Part shown: one piece after another, positions 24,380 through 32,869 of the stretch
How the letters are laid out: every line of letters starts with the position of its first letter
How positions within the stretch are numbered: position 1 is the first letter of the stretch
Source: Acetobacteraceae bacterium
GTDB lineage: Bacteria > Pseudomonadota > Alphaproteobacteria > Acetobacterales > Acetobacteraceae
DNA length: 64,000 nt
Assembly (NCBI GenBank): GCA_947373495.1
Contig: CANBXZ010000002.1
Coordinates: 1 to 64,000 of the forward strand
Direction of reading: 5' to 3'
The notes under the pieces: generated by a model
Databases searched by the model: none
Seen by the model: only the letters and a program-made list of their open reading frames with translations
What the model was told of the DNA's origin: nothing
Made by a program: the position numbers and the translations under genes

Positions 24380-25528
24380 TCATGCGGCCAGGAACTCGTT
24401 CCATTTCTCGGTCACGTATTCCATGTTCCGCGGCCGGGTGTTCCAGACATAGACCCGTTGCGCGCGGTCTTCCAGCGACCCGCCGTCGCGACCCTCGCCA
24501 CCATAGACCTGGCGCACCAATTCGGGCGGCAGATACTTCTCATAGGTGGCGACGCTGGAGAAATAGCCGATCTCGGTCTGCCGTGCGCCGGGGTAGCCTT
24601 CCATCCAGTAGTTCAGCCATTCATAGGCGGCGTCCAGGTTGCGGCAGGTGTGGCTGATGGCGTAGCCGTTGCACCAGGCGCGATAGCCTTCCTTCGCCAC
24701 GGCATAGCGCACCGGAATGCCCTTGCCGGCCACCTCCACCACCACCGGCCACCAGGCATCGGCGATCCAGACCTCCTCGGCGGCCATCAGGTTCACCAAC
24801 TCGCCATAACTGCGCCACAGCGCGCGGAAATGGCCTTCCTTCTTCTTTTCCTTCAGGAAGGCGACGACGGTATCGACCTGCTTTTCGGTCAGGTTGGTCG
24901 GGTCCTCGGCGTCCAGCAGGCCCAGCGCCTTCATGCCCAGCGCCGCGTCCAGCATGCCGAGCCAGTCGATGCCATAGAGCGCGACCTTGCCGCGCCAGCG
25001 CGGATTGAACAGTTCGCCCCAGGAGACGGTGTTGTTCTCGGCGCCGATGTACTTGGTGTTGTAGCCGATGCTGTCCATCTGGAAGAACATCGGCGCCAGG
25101 TTCACCTGGGTGCGCGCGGCATCGGCGTACATGGTCATGCCCGGGTTCGCGCCGAAGCCGAGCGGTGAGCTTGGCGTGGCACGACCCTCGCGCAGCAATG
25201 GGTGCAGCTTGTCCCAGTTCTGCAGCCGTTTCGTGTCGATCGGCTGGATCAGGTTCTCGCTCTTCGCATAGGCGCTGAACGGGGAATCCGTGGTGATGAG
25301 GTCGACCGGCGCGGTGCGGATGCGGTCCACCCGCGCCTGGGTGCTCGGGTTCACCCAGGGCCGCGGGGTGATGCCGCTGCGGGTGGCGAATTCCCGCAGG
25401 ATCGCCTCGCGCATGTCATAGCTGGCGCCAGCCAGGTTCAGCGTGCGGGCCTGTGCCATGGCCGGCGGCAGGCACAGCGCGGGCGCCGCCAATCCAAGGC
25501 CCAACGCGGTACGGCGACTGATGTCCAT
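24380..25528 (-). CDS. ABC transporter periplasmic binding protein, spermidine/putrescine (PotD) type
   Basis: A 382-residue exported protein. The N-terminus MDISRRTALGLGLAAPALCL is a signal with a twin-arginine-like SRRTALG motif, cleaved near AMAQA. The mature protein has the PotD-like hinge layout, with LNLAGASYDMREAILREF at the start and later SWGELFNPRWRGKVAL and AYEWLNYWMEGYPGARQ. It captures the ligand in the periplasm and delivers it to the two permeases encoded next. The start at 25528 follows GGAGAG; the longer frame is rejected. Given the RutA-like gene in the operon, the ligand may be an N-heterocycle or ureido compound rather than a polyamine. That is inference. Confidence 0.88.
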   Translation of the reverse strand: MDISRRTALGLGLAAPALCLPPAMAQARTLNLAGASYDMREAILREFATRSGITPRPWVNPSTQARVDRIRTAPVDLITTDSPFSAYAKSENLIQPIDTKRLQNWDKLHPLLREGRATPSSPLGFGANPGMTMYADAARTQVNLAPMFFQMDSIGYNTKYIGAENNTVSWGELFNPRWRGKVALYGIDWLGMLDAALGMKALGLLDAEDPTNLTEKQVDTVVAFLKEKKKEGHFRALWRSYGELVNLMAAEEVWIADAWWPVVVEVAGKGIPVRYAVAKEGYRAWCNGYAISHTCRNLDAAYEWLNYWMEGYPGARQTEIGYFSSVATYEKYLPPELVRQVYGGEGRDGGSLEDRAQRVYVWNTRPRNMEYVTEKWNEFLAA

Positions 25529-25548
25529 GTAGGTCTCTCCGTTCGGGT

Positions 25549-26370
25549 TCAGCGGGCGGCGGCGCGGCGGCGAGACAGCCACAGCACGGTGGTGGTCAGC
25601 AGGATGACGAGCAGCGAGGTCAGCGTGGTGGCGGTACCGATGGCGTAGAGTTCCGGCGTCAACTGCTGGTCCAACTGGGCCAGCACGGCCAGCGGCAGGG
25701 TGTTGTCCGGGCCGGTGGTGAACATGCTGCGGGCGAACTCGTCATAGGACAGCGAAAAGCCGAACAGCGCCGCGCCGATGACGCCCGGCAGCACGATGGG
25801 CAGCGTGATGCGACGGAAGGCGACGAACCGATTGGCGCCCAGCGTCAGCGCCGCTTCCTCCAGCTTCACGTCGAAGCGGTTGAACACGGCGAGCATGGTC
25901 AGGAAGCCGAAGGGCAGCGTCCAGCTGACATGCACGATGAAGGCGGTGGTGTTCCAGGCCGGCTCCATGCCCAGCAGCCGCGCCAGCAGCGCGAAGCCAA
26001 AGCCAACCAGCAGCCCCGGCGCCATCAGCCCCAGCAGCAGCAGGAAGAAGAAGGCGTTGTGGCCGGCGAAGCGCGCCCGCATGGCCTGCGCGCTGGCCAC
26101 CGACAGCACGCAGGTAACGCCGGAACAGGCCAATGCCAGCAGGAAGCTGCGCCACAGCGGCGGCTTGAAATCCCCGATGAAGGAAGCCGCCCACAATTCG
26201 CGGTACCAATGCAGCGACACGCCGTTCATCGGAAAGGTGGTGCCGCCGGTGGGGCCGGAGAAGGACAGCACCGCCAGCGTGAGGATCGGCAGCCATTGGT
26301 ACAGCAGGAAGCCGATGGTCAGCGTGCCCAGCGCCCAGGTCACCAGTCGTTGGCGCGTCTTCCAGTGCAT
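25549..26370 (-). CDS. ABC transporter permease, PotC-type
   Basis: A 273-residue inner-membrane permease with six predicted helices. The EAA loop contacting the ATPase is EEAALTLGANRFVAFRRITLP in the second half (shown here as EAALTLGANRFVAFRRITL). The N-terminus MHWKTRQRLVTWALG leads into the first helix. It pairs with the PotB-type permease, whose gene ends five bases upstream of this start. The start at 26370 is chosen because the long frame upstream runs through the other permease gene in a different frame. It would form half of the translocation channel of the importer. Confidence 0.9.
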   Translation of the reverse strand: MHWKTRQRLVTWALGTLTIGFLLYQWLPILTLAVLSFSGPTGGTTFPMNGVSLHWYRELWAASFIGDFKPPLWRSFLLALACSGVTCVLSVASAQAMRARFAGHNAFFFLLLLGLMAPGLLVGFGFALLARLLGMEPAWNTTAFIVHVSWTLPFGFLTMLAVFNRFDVKLEEAALTLGANRFVAFRRITLPIVLPGVIGAALFGFSLSYDEFARSMFTTGPDNTLPLAVLAQLDQQLTPELYAIGTATTLTSLLVILLTTTVLWLSRRRAAAR

Positions 26371-26375
26371 CCGGC

Positions 26376-27239
26376 TCAGGCCCCCAGCCGGCGGATATCG
26401 ACGACGCGCAACGCCGCGGCCACCCCGGCCAGCATGCACAGCATCAGCAGCACCGCAACCACGGCGGCGGCGCGGATCTGGCTGCCCTCGTAGAAGTTCA
26501 GTACCAGGTTGGCCAGCAACGCGATCTTGTTGCCGCCGATGGTCGCCACCGTGGCGAAGTCCGCCATGACGTTCAGGAAGACCAGCACCTGGCCGATGAC
26601 CACGCCGGGCAGTGTCAGCGGGAACACCACGCGCCAGAATACCACCAGCGGCGGTGCCTTCAGCGTCATCGCCGCTTCGCGCAGCGCCGGCGGGATCTGC
26701 GCCAGCATGTACATCACCGGCCCGCTGGCCATCAGCGTGTACAGCGAAAGCTGCGCCATGGAGATGCCGGTGCGCGAATAGAGGAAGACCTCCACGGGCT
26801 GGTCCGCCAACCCCAGCCACAGCAGCGCCTGATTGATGACGCCATTGACGCCGAGGAACGGCACCCAGGCGATGGCGCGGATCAGGGCGCTGGTCCAGAA
26901 CGGGATGATGAAGGCCAGCAGCAGCGCGGTGCGCCAACGCGGGTTGCGCAGCTTCATGCTGAGGAAGTAGGCGATGCAGTAGCCGAGCACGCCGCACAGC
27001 AGCATCAGCAGGGCCGCCTGCTTCAGGCTGTCCAGCACCAGTTGCAGATAGGTGGCGTTGGACAGGAAGCGTTCGTAGTTCTGCGTGGTCAGCGGGCTGG
27101 CGGTGGAAAAGGCGCGACCGCCCCAGAACGAAACCCACAGGATGAGCAGGGTCGGTGCCACCACCGCCGTCAGCATCCAGGCCGCCGCCGGCAAGGCCAG
27201 CAGATAGGCGCGGGGCGAACGGAGTGGAATGGTGCTCAT
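26376..27239 (-). CDS. ABC transporter permease, PotB-type
   Basis: A 287-residue permease with a first helix at residues about 12-40 (LLALPAAAWMLTAVVAPTLL), a periplasmic loop (TQNYERFLSNATYLQL), and further helices. The EAA-type loop is ALREAAMTLKAPPLVVFWRV. It would form a heterodimeric channel with the downstream permease in the inner membrane. Its ATG overlaps the end of the ATPase gene by four bases (27236-27239), showing tight operon organisation. Substrate as for the binding protein. Confidence 0.9.
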   Translation of the reverse strand: MSTIPLRSPRAYLLALPAAAWMLTAVVAPTLLILWVSFWGGRAFSTASPLTTQNYERFLSNATYLQLVLDSLKQAALLMLLCGVLGYCIAYFLSMKLRNPRWRTALLLAFIIPFWTSALIRAIAWVPFLGVNGVINQALLWLGLADQPVEVFLYSRTGISMAQLSLYTLMASGPVMYMLAQIPPALREAAMTLKAPPLVVFWRVVFPLTLPGVVIGQVLVFLNVMADFATVATIGGNKIALLANLVLNFYEGSQIRAAAVVAVLLMLCMLAGVAAALRVVDIRRLGA

Positions 27240-28294
27240 GCGTGCAGTACCGCGTCGGCCGCGCGCCAGCCCAGCACGGTCTCCTCGCCGACGCCGATCG
27301 TCGCCGGCTCGGCGCCGAACTGGTCCAGCTTCAGCAGCGCGCCATCCGGCCCCTGCAGGATGTAGCGACGGATGGAGCCGAAATACTCCACCGTCAGGCA
27401 GCGTGCCGCCAGGCGATTCGGCCAGTCCGCCGGCGGGTTGAAACGCAGCAGTTCAGCGCGGATGGAGAAGGAAGCCTCGGCGCCCTCGGCCGGTGGCGGG
27501 CCGCCCGCCGGCAACAGGTAGGCGCCGACGCGCGCATGGCCGGCGCCGGCTGCCGTGTAGCGCCCGCGGAACACGTTGTTGCCCTGCACGAAGCCGGCGA
27601 CGAACGGCGTGCGCGGGCGCTGCAGGATTTCCTGCGGCGTGCCCTGCTGCTCGATCCTCGCGTGGTTCATCACCACCACCAGGTCGCCCAGCGAGAACGC
27701 CTCGTTCTGGTCATGCGTGACCCAGATGAAGGAGATGCCGGACCGGCGCTGCACCTGCTTCAACTCCAGCATCACCGTCTCGCGCAGGCTGTAGTCCAGT
27801 GCGCCGATCGGCTCGTCCAGCAGCAGGATGCGCGGTTCGGTGATCATGGCGCGGGCCAGCGCCACGCGTTGGCGTTGGCCGCCGGAAAGGCTGGCGGGGC
27901 GCCGCTCCGCCAGGCCGCCGATCTCGAAGGCCGCCAGCACCTCGGCCACGCGCTTGCGGATTTCCGCCTTCGGCCGCTTCAGCATCTCCAATCCGAAGCC
28001 GACCTGCCTGGCGATGCTCATGTGCGGGAACAGTGCGAAGTCCTGGAACATCATGGCGATGTCGCGTTGCCAGGGCGGGTCGTGCGTCACCTGGCGCCCG
28101 CCGATCAGGATTTCGCCGTCATCCGGCTCCTCCAGCCCGGCGATGCAGCGCAGCGTGGTGGTCTTGCCACAGCCGGAAGGTCCCAGCAGGCAAACGAACT
28201 GGCCCTGGCCGACCTGCAGCGACACATCATCGACAGCGGTGAACCCGCCGTAGCGCTTGCGCAGGGAGCGGATTTCCAGGTCCAACTGCGCCAT
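27236..28294 (-). CDS. ABC transporter ATP-binding protein, PotA-type with TOBE domain
   Basis: A 352-residue importer ATPase. Walker A is LLGPSGCGKTTTLRC, the Q-loop MMFQDFALFPHMS, the signature SLSGGQRQRVALARAM, Walker B ILLLDEPIGALD and the switch His WVTHDQNEAFSLGD. The C-terminal 110 residues form the TOBE-like regulatory beta domain usual in PotA/MalK-type proteins. It energises the two permeases encoded downstream. The upstream RutA-like gene ends three bases before the start at 28294, so the oxidative enzyme and importer share a transcript. Confidence 0.94.
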   Translation of the reverse strand: MAQLDLEIRSLRKRYGGFTAVDDVSLQVGQGQFVCLLGPSGCGKTTTLRCIAGLEEPDDGEILIGGRQVTHDPPWQRDIAMMFQDFALFPHMSIARQVGFGLEMLKRPKAEIRKRVAEVLAAFEIGGLAERRPASLSGGQRQRVALARAMITEPRILLLDEPIGALDYSLRETVMLELKQVQRRSGISFIWVTHDQNEAFSLGDLVVVMNHARIEQQGTPQEILQRPRTPFVAGFVQGNNVFRGRYTAAGAGHARVGAYLLPAGGPPPAEGAEASFSIRAELLRFNPPADWPNRLAARCLTVEYFGSIRRYILQGPDGALLKLDQFGAEPATIGVGEETVLGWRAADAVLHA

Positions 28295-28297
28295 GCG

Positions 28298-29368
<1,071 letters not shown>

Positions 29369-29747
29369 CGCTGTGGCCTCCTGCCAAGCAACCGACCATG
29401 ATGCTGCGTTGCGGCAAAGGCGCGGTAAACAACGGAGATCAGGCGAATTTGGCCTTTTGCAGAGGATATCGACCGACGCATAAGCAACTGCATCGGAAAA
29501 TGCTTACCGTCTGCACAATGTAACTTGAAGCCTCCTGGGTAGAGCGGCAACCAACGCAAGGTTCCAACGAGCGACAGCACCTCGACCCGGCTGCGCTGAT
29601 CCGCGGCCTGCCGCCCGGTCACCCTGGCCGCGGGCCGGCAGCAGGCCGGCTTGGACCCGCATGGCCCAGGGCCGGGTCCTGTCGCTACACTCACCGGCAC
29701 GAAACGGGAGTTCTGACACTCCCGGCAAAATCCAAGGGAACGACCAG
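29369..29747. promoter_or_regulatory. Divergent control region between two luciferase-like monooxygenase genes
   Basis: The first 150 bases are AT-richer than the surroundings. An inverted repeat, TAAGCA at 29481-29486 and TGCTTA at 29501-29506 with centres 20 bases apart, has the spacing of a dimeric repressor operator. Both divergent transcription units must start here. No -35/-10 pair was assigned with confidence. Confidence 0.45.
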
Positions 29748-30605
29748 ATGCTGAAGATCGGCGCCGTCATGTTCTTCACCACCGACTCCATGCAGCCCAC
29801 CGAACTCGGCACGGTGCTGGAGGAGCATGGCTTTGAATCCCTCTGGGTGCCCGAGCACACCCATATCCCTTCCTCCCGCAAAACCCCCTATCCCGCTGGT
29901 GGGCCGTTGATCCGGCCCTACTACGACATCATGGACCCCTTCCTGGCGCTGACCGCGGCGGCTGCGGTGACCACGCGGCTGAAGCTCGGCACCGGCATCG
30001 CGCTGGTCACGCAGCGCGACCCGATCGTCACGGCCAAGATGATCTCCACCATCGACCAACTCTCGAAGGGGCGCTTTCTCTTTGGCGTCGGCAATGGTTG
30101 GAACCAGGACGAGATCGAAAACCACGGCACCGACTTTGCGTCCCGCCACAAGCTGGCGCGTGAGCGCGTTGAGGCGATGAAGGCGATCTGGACGCAGGAG
30201 GAGCCGGAGTATCATGGCGAGTTCGTCAACTTCGACCCGATGAAGCAGTGGCCGAAGCCGCACCAGGTGCCGCATCCGCCGATCATCGTCGGCGGTGCCT
30301 TCCCTTATGGCGCCCAACGCGCCATCCGCTACGGCAATGGCTGGATCCCGCTGGCCGCGCGATTGGACCAGGGTGGCGTCGGCACGCTGGTCGGCAAGTT
30401 CCGCCAGATGGCGACCGAGGCGGGACGCGACCCGGCAAGCCTGCCCATCACCGTCTTCCGGGCGCCGGCGGAACTCGACCGGCTGGAATATTGCCGGGAG
30501 ATCGGCATCGACCGCGTTACCTTCAGCCTGCCGGCCGAACGGCGCGACGTGCTGATGCCGATCATCGACCGCTGGGCCGAACTCAAGCATCGCCTGGGGG
30601 GCTGA
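29748..30605 (+). CDS. Luciferase-like monooxygenase, F420-dependent TIGR03619-type
   Basis: A 285-residue TIM-barrel flavin or F420 oxidoreductase. Recognisable segments are GFESLWVPEHTHIPSSRKTP near the N-terminus, TRLKLGTGIALVTQRDPI, STIDQLSKGRFLFGVGNGW and HPPIIVGGAFPYGAQRAIRY. These match the TIGR03619 group. Members oxidise diverse organic substrates using FMNH2 or F420H2; which cofactor this organism uses is unknown. The start at 29748 follows AAGGGA; an upstream Met at 29661 lacks a ribosome binding site. The gene is divergent from the RutA-like operon, and the hairpin at 30621-30640 follows its stop codon. Confidence 0.88.
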   Translation: MLKIGAVMFFTTDSMQPTELGTVLEEHGFESLWVPEHTHIPSSRKTPYPAGGPLIRPYYDIMDPFLALTAAAAVTTRLKLGTGIALVTQRDPIVTAKMISTIDQLSKGRFLFGVGNGWNQDEIENHGTDFASRHKLARERVEAMKAIWTQEEPEYHGEFVNFDPMKQWPKPHQVPHPPIIVGGAFPYGAQRAIRYGNGWIPLAARLDQGGVGTLVGKFRQMATEAGRDPASLPITVFRAPAELDRLEYCREIGIDRVTFSLPAERRDVLMPIIDRWAELKHRLGG

Positions 30606-30620
30606 TGTGGCATGCGGTTG

Positions 30621-30640
30621 CCCCGCCGCGTTCGGCGGGG
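30621..30640 (+). terminator. GC-rich hairpin after the monooxygenase gene
   Basis: CCCCGCCG at 30621-30628 pairs perfectly with CGGCGGGG at 30633-30640 around CGTT. It lies 15 bases after the stop codon. There is no T-tract, so it may be a Rho-assisted or mRNA-stabilising hairpin. Confidence 0.5.
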
Positions 30641-30741
30641 GGTGAGCGCGGCCTTCGCACGCCGGCCGGCCGGCGAACGCAGCCGGCTTCTTCCCCGGTC
30701 AAAACAAGGAGATGGCTGCGGGCAGCAGCCGAACTTCATTA

Positions 30742-30769
30742 TTGACTCGGCGTCTTTCGCCGTTAGCAT
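30742..30769 (+). promoter_or_regulatory. Possible sigma-70-type promoter of the Liv importer operon
   Basis: TTGACT at 30742-30747 and TAGCAT at 30764-30769 are separated by 16 bases in an AT-richer stretch, 48 bases upstream of the binding-protein start at 30817. Assigned by eye only. Confidence 0.4.
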
Positions 30770-30816
30770 CGACGACAACAAGACTTCAGAAAAACATAAA
30801 AATGGGGAGCGCCACG

Positions 30817-32001
30817 ATGGTCAAGCGTCGCCAAATTCTATCTGGGTCTGCTGTCGGCATTGCCTCCCTGGCCTCGGGGTTGGCCTCTCCCGCCCTGGCG
30901 GCGAATGATCCGATCAAGATCGGCTATCTGCCCGCGCTGACCGGCCCCAGCTCCTCCACCGGCATCGGCATTACCCGTGGCACCGAACTCGCGGTCGCCG
31001 AGATCAACGCCGGCGGCGGCATCAATGGCCGGCCGATCGAACTGATCATTCGTGACACCCAGAGCGACCCGACCAAGGCGGTGAACGCCGTGGCGGAACT
31101 GACGCAGCGCCAGCGGGCAAGCATCATCTGGGGGCCGCTGAACTCGGGCGAGGCCCTGGCCGCCACGCCGCTGATCGCGCGCAACAACGTCCCCATGCTG
31201 CACCCCTGCTGGGTGGATGAGCTGATCGACGTGAAGAAATACCCGATGTCGTTCCGCAACGCCCCGACCAATACCCAGGTGGGCGGCGGCGCCAATCACT
31301 ACGTGATGGACGTGCTGAAGCTGAAGAAGGTGGCGGTCATCAGCGACACCACCGGCTACGGCACCGCCTCGGTCAACACCTATGTGCCGATGCTGCGCGC
31401 CAAGGGCGCCGAGGTGGTGTATTCCAACCATGTGGATGCCGCGAACCCCGACCTGCGGCCCGAATTGATGCGCATGCAGGCCGCGGGCGCCGAGGTCATC
31501 ATGCCCTGGAGCGTGAATGCCGGCTTCCTCTCGCGCATCCTGAACACCCGCGGCGCCATGGGCTGGGACGTGCCGGTGGTGGGGCAGACCACGCTGGGTT
31601 CCGGCCAGACCCGGGCGCTGCTGGAAAAGCCGGAGTTCTGGAACAAGGTCTATTCCAACAACTTCCGCAACTGCTGCTACGTCGACGGCCGGCTGCCGGC
31701 CAGCGCGGCCGACTATGTGGAGCGGCTGAAGCGCGCCAGGATCCAGTTTGGTGACACGCTGCTGTGGTGGGTGGCCAATGGCTGGGACGGCATGCACATC
31801 ATGGCCGAGGCGCTGAAGGTCGCCGGCACGCGGGCGCAGGACGTGGTGGCCTATTGGCAGCAGGTCAGCCGCCGGCCGGGCGTCTATGGCACCATCACCT
31901 GGAACGCCGAACAGCATAACGGCTTCCTCGACGACGAGGTGGTGATGTGCGAGGTCAACTCGCTGCGCGATGGCGCCTTCAACCTGGCGCCTGGCTACTA
32001 G
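30817..32001 (+). CDS. Liv-type ABC transporter substrate-binding protein
   Basis: A 394-residue periplasmic binding protein of the branched-chain amino acid/amide family. The signal peptide starts MVKRRQILSGSAVG, with a twin-arginine-like KRRQIL, and is cleaved near ALAAND. The mature N-terminus PIKIGYLPALTGPSS and GGGINGRPIELIIRDTQSDP are typical of LivJ-like proteins. The start at 30817 follows GGGGAG at 30804-30809; an in-frame Met at 30802 is possible. It is the first gene of the importer operon and is separated from the permease by a perfect palindrome (31989-32010) that could raise its expression over the membrane components. Ligand unknown. Confidence 0.92.
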   Translation: MVKRRQILSGSAVGIASLASGLASPALAANDPIKIGYLPALTGPSSSTGIGITRGTELAVAEINAGGGINGRPIELIIRDTQSDPTKAVNAVAELTQRQRASIIWGPLNSGEALAATPLIARNNVPMLHPCWVDELIDVKKYPMSFRNAPTNTQVGGGANHYVMDVLKLKKVAVISDTTGYGTASVNTYVPMLRAKGAEVVYSNHVDAANPDLRPELMRMQAAGAEVIMPWSVNAGFLSRILNTRGAMGWDVPVVGQTTLGSGQTRALLEKPEFWNKVYSNNFRNCCYVDGRLPASAADYVERLKRARIQFGDTLLWWVANGWDGMHIMAEALKVAGTRAQDVVAYWQQVSRRPGVYGTITWNAEQHNGFLDDEVVMCEVNSLRDGAFNLAPGY

Positions 32002-32010
32002 TAGCCAGGC
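31989..32010 (+). promoter_or_regulatory. Perfect 22-base palindrome between binding protein and permease genes
   Basis: Positions 31989-32010 are fully self-complementary, with arms GCCTGGCTACT and AGTAGCCAGGC. The palindrome spans the binding-protein stop codon and reaches to within one base of the LivH start codon at 32012, so a hairpin in mRNA would cover the permease ribosome binding region. Confidence 0.65.
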
Positions 32011-32011
32011 A

Positions 32012-32869
32012 ATGCTGGAATCGATCGTCTCCTACGGCCTCGCGGTCGGGGCCGTCTACGCGCTCATCGGCATTACCTACAACGTCATGTACTCGGCCTC
32101 GCGGGTATTCAGCTTTACTGCTGGCATGCTGGGCATGCTGGGCGGCGTGCTGGGGGCGGTGTTCATCTCCCGCATGGGGATGAACGCCGCGCTGGCCTTG
32201 GTGCTGGTGCTGGCCTGCGGCGCCGTGCTGGGCATGGTGACCGAGGTGGTGACGGTGCGCCCGGTGCTGAAGAGCATCGAGCAGCATCTCTATGTGCTCT
32301 CCACCCTGGCCTTCGCGCTGATGGTACAGCAGGTCACGGCGATTGAGTTCGGCACCGAGGCACAACCTTTCCCGGTGCTGGTCCCGCTTGAAGCCGGGCT
32401 GCCGGGCCAGAAATTCTGGCTGCCCCTGCTGGCCTGCGCGGTCACCATCCTGGGGCTGGAGTTGCTCTACCGCCGCACGCTGATCGGCCGCGCCTTCCTG
32501 GCCATTGCCGAGGACAGCTACGCCGCCCGCGCGCTGGGCCTGCCGGAAACCCGGCTGCGCCTGGCCTGCTATGCCATCGCCGGGGTCATCGGCGCGCTGG
32601 CCGGCTTCACCGGGGCGCAGATGCTGCTGGCCTATTTCGGCAACCAGGCCATCCTGAACTTCTACGGCTTCGTGCCGGTGGCGCTGGGCGGCATGGGCTC
32701 CAACCGCGGTGCGGTGGTGGGTGGGCTGGCGCTGGGGCTGTTCCAGCAGGCCGCCGCCGTGCTGTTCGGGGGCCTGCATGCCGCCATCGCGGTCTTCGTG
32801 GTGTTCATCGTGGTGCTGCTGCTGCGCCCCGAAGGTCTGGCCGGCGCCATGACGGGGCGACGGGTATGA
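32012..32869 (+). CDS. Liv-type ABC permease (LivH-like)
   Basis: A 285-residue membrane protein of the LivH family with about eight helices. Landmarks are YGLAVGAVYALIGITYNVMY at the N-terminus, RRTLIGRAFLAIAEDSYAARALG as the conserved cytoplasmic loop (IGRAFLAIAEDSYAARALG), and GFVPVALGGMGSNRGAVVGG. It forms half of the importer channel. The start at 32012 lies directly after the palindrome; no clear Shine-Dalgarno is seen beyond CCAGGC, so translation may depend on the hairpin state or on coupling. Its stop overlaps the next start by four bases. Confidence 0.9.
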   Translation: MLESIVSYGLAVGAVYALIGITYNVMYSASRVFSFTAGMLGMLGGVLGAVFISRMGMNAALALVLVLACGAVLGMVTEVVTVRPVLKSIEQHLYVLSTLAFALMVQQVTAIEFGTEAQPFPVLVPLEAGLPGQKFWLPLLACAVTILGLELLYRRTLIGRAFLAIAEDSYAARALGLPETRLRLACYAIAGVIGALAGFTGAQMLLAYFGNQAILNFYGFVPVALGGMGSNRGAVVGGLALGLFQQAAAVLFGGLHAAIAVFVVFIVVLLLRPEGLAGAMTGRRV

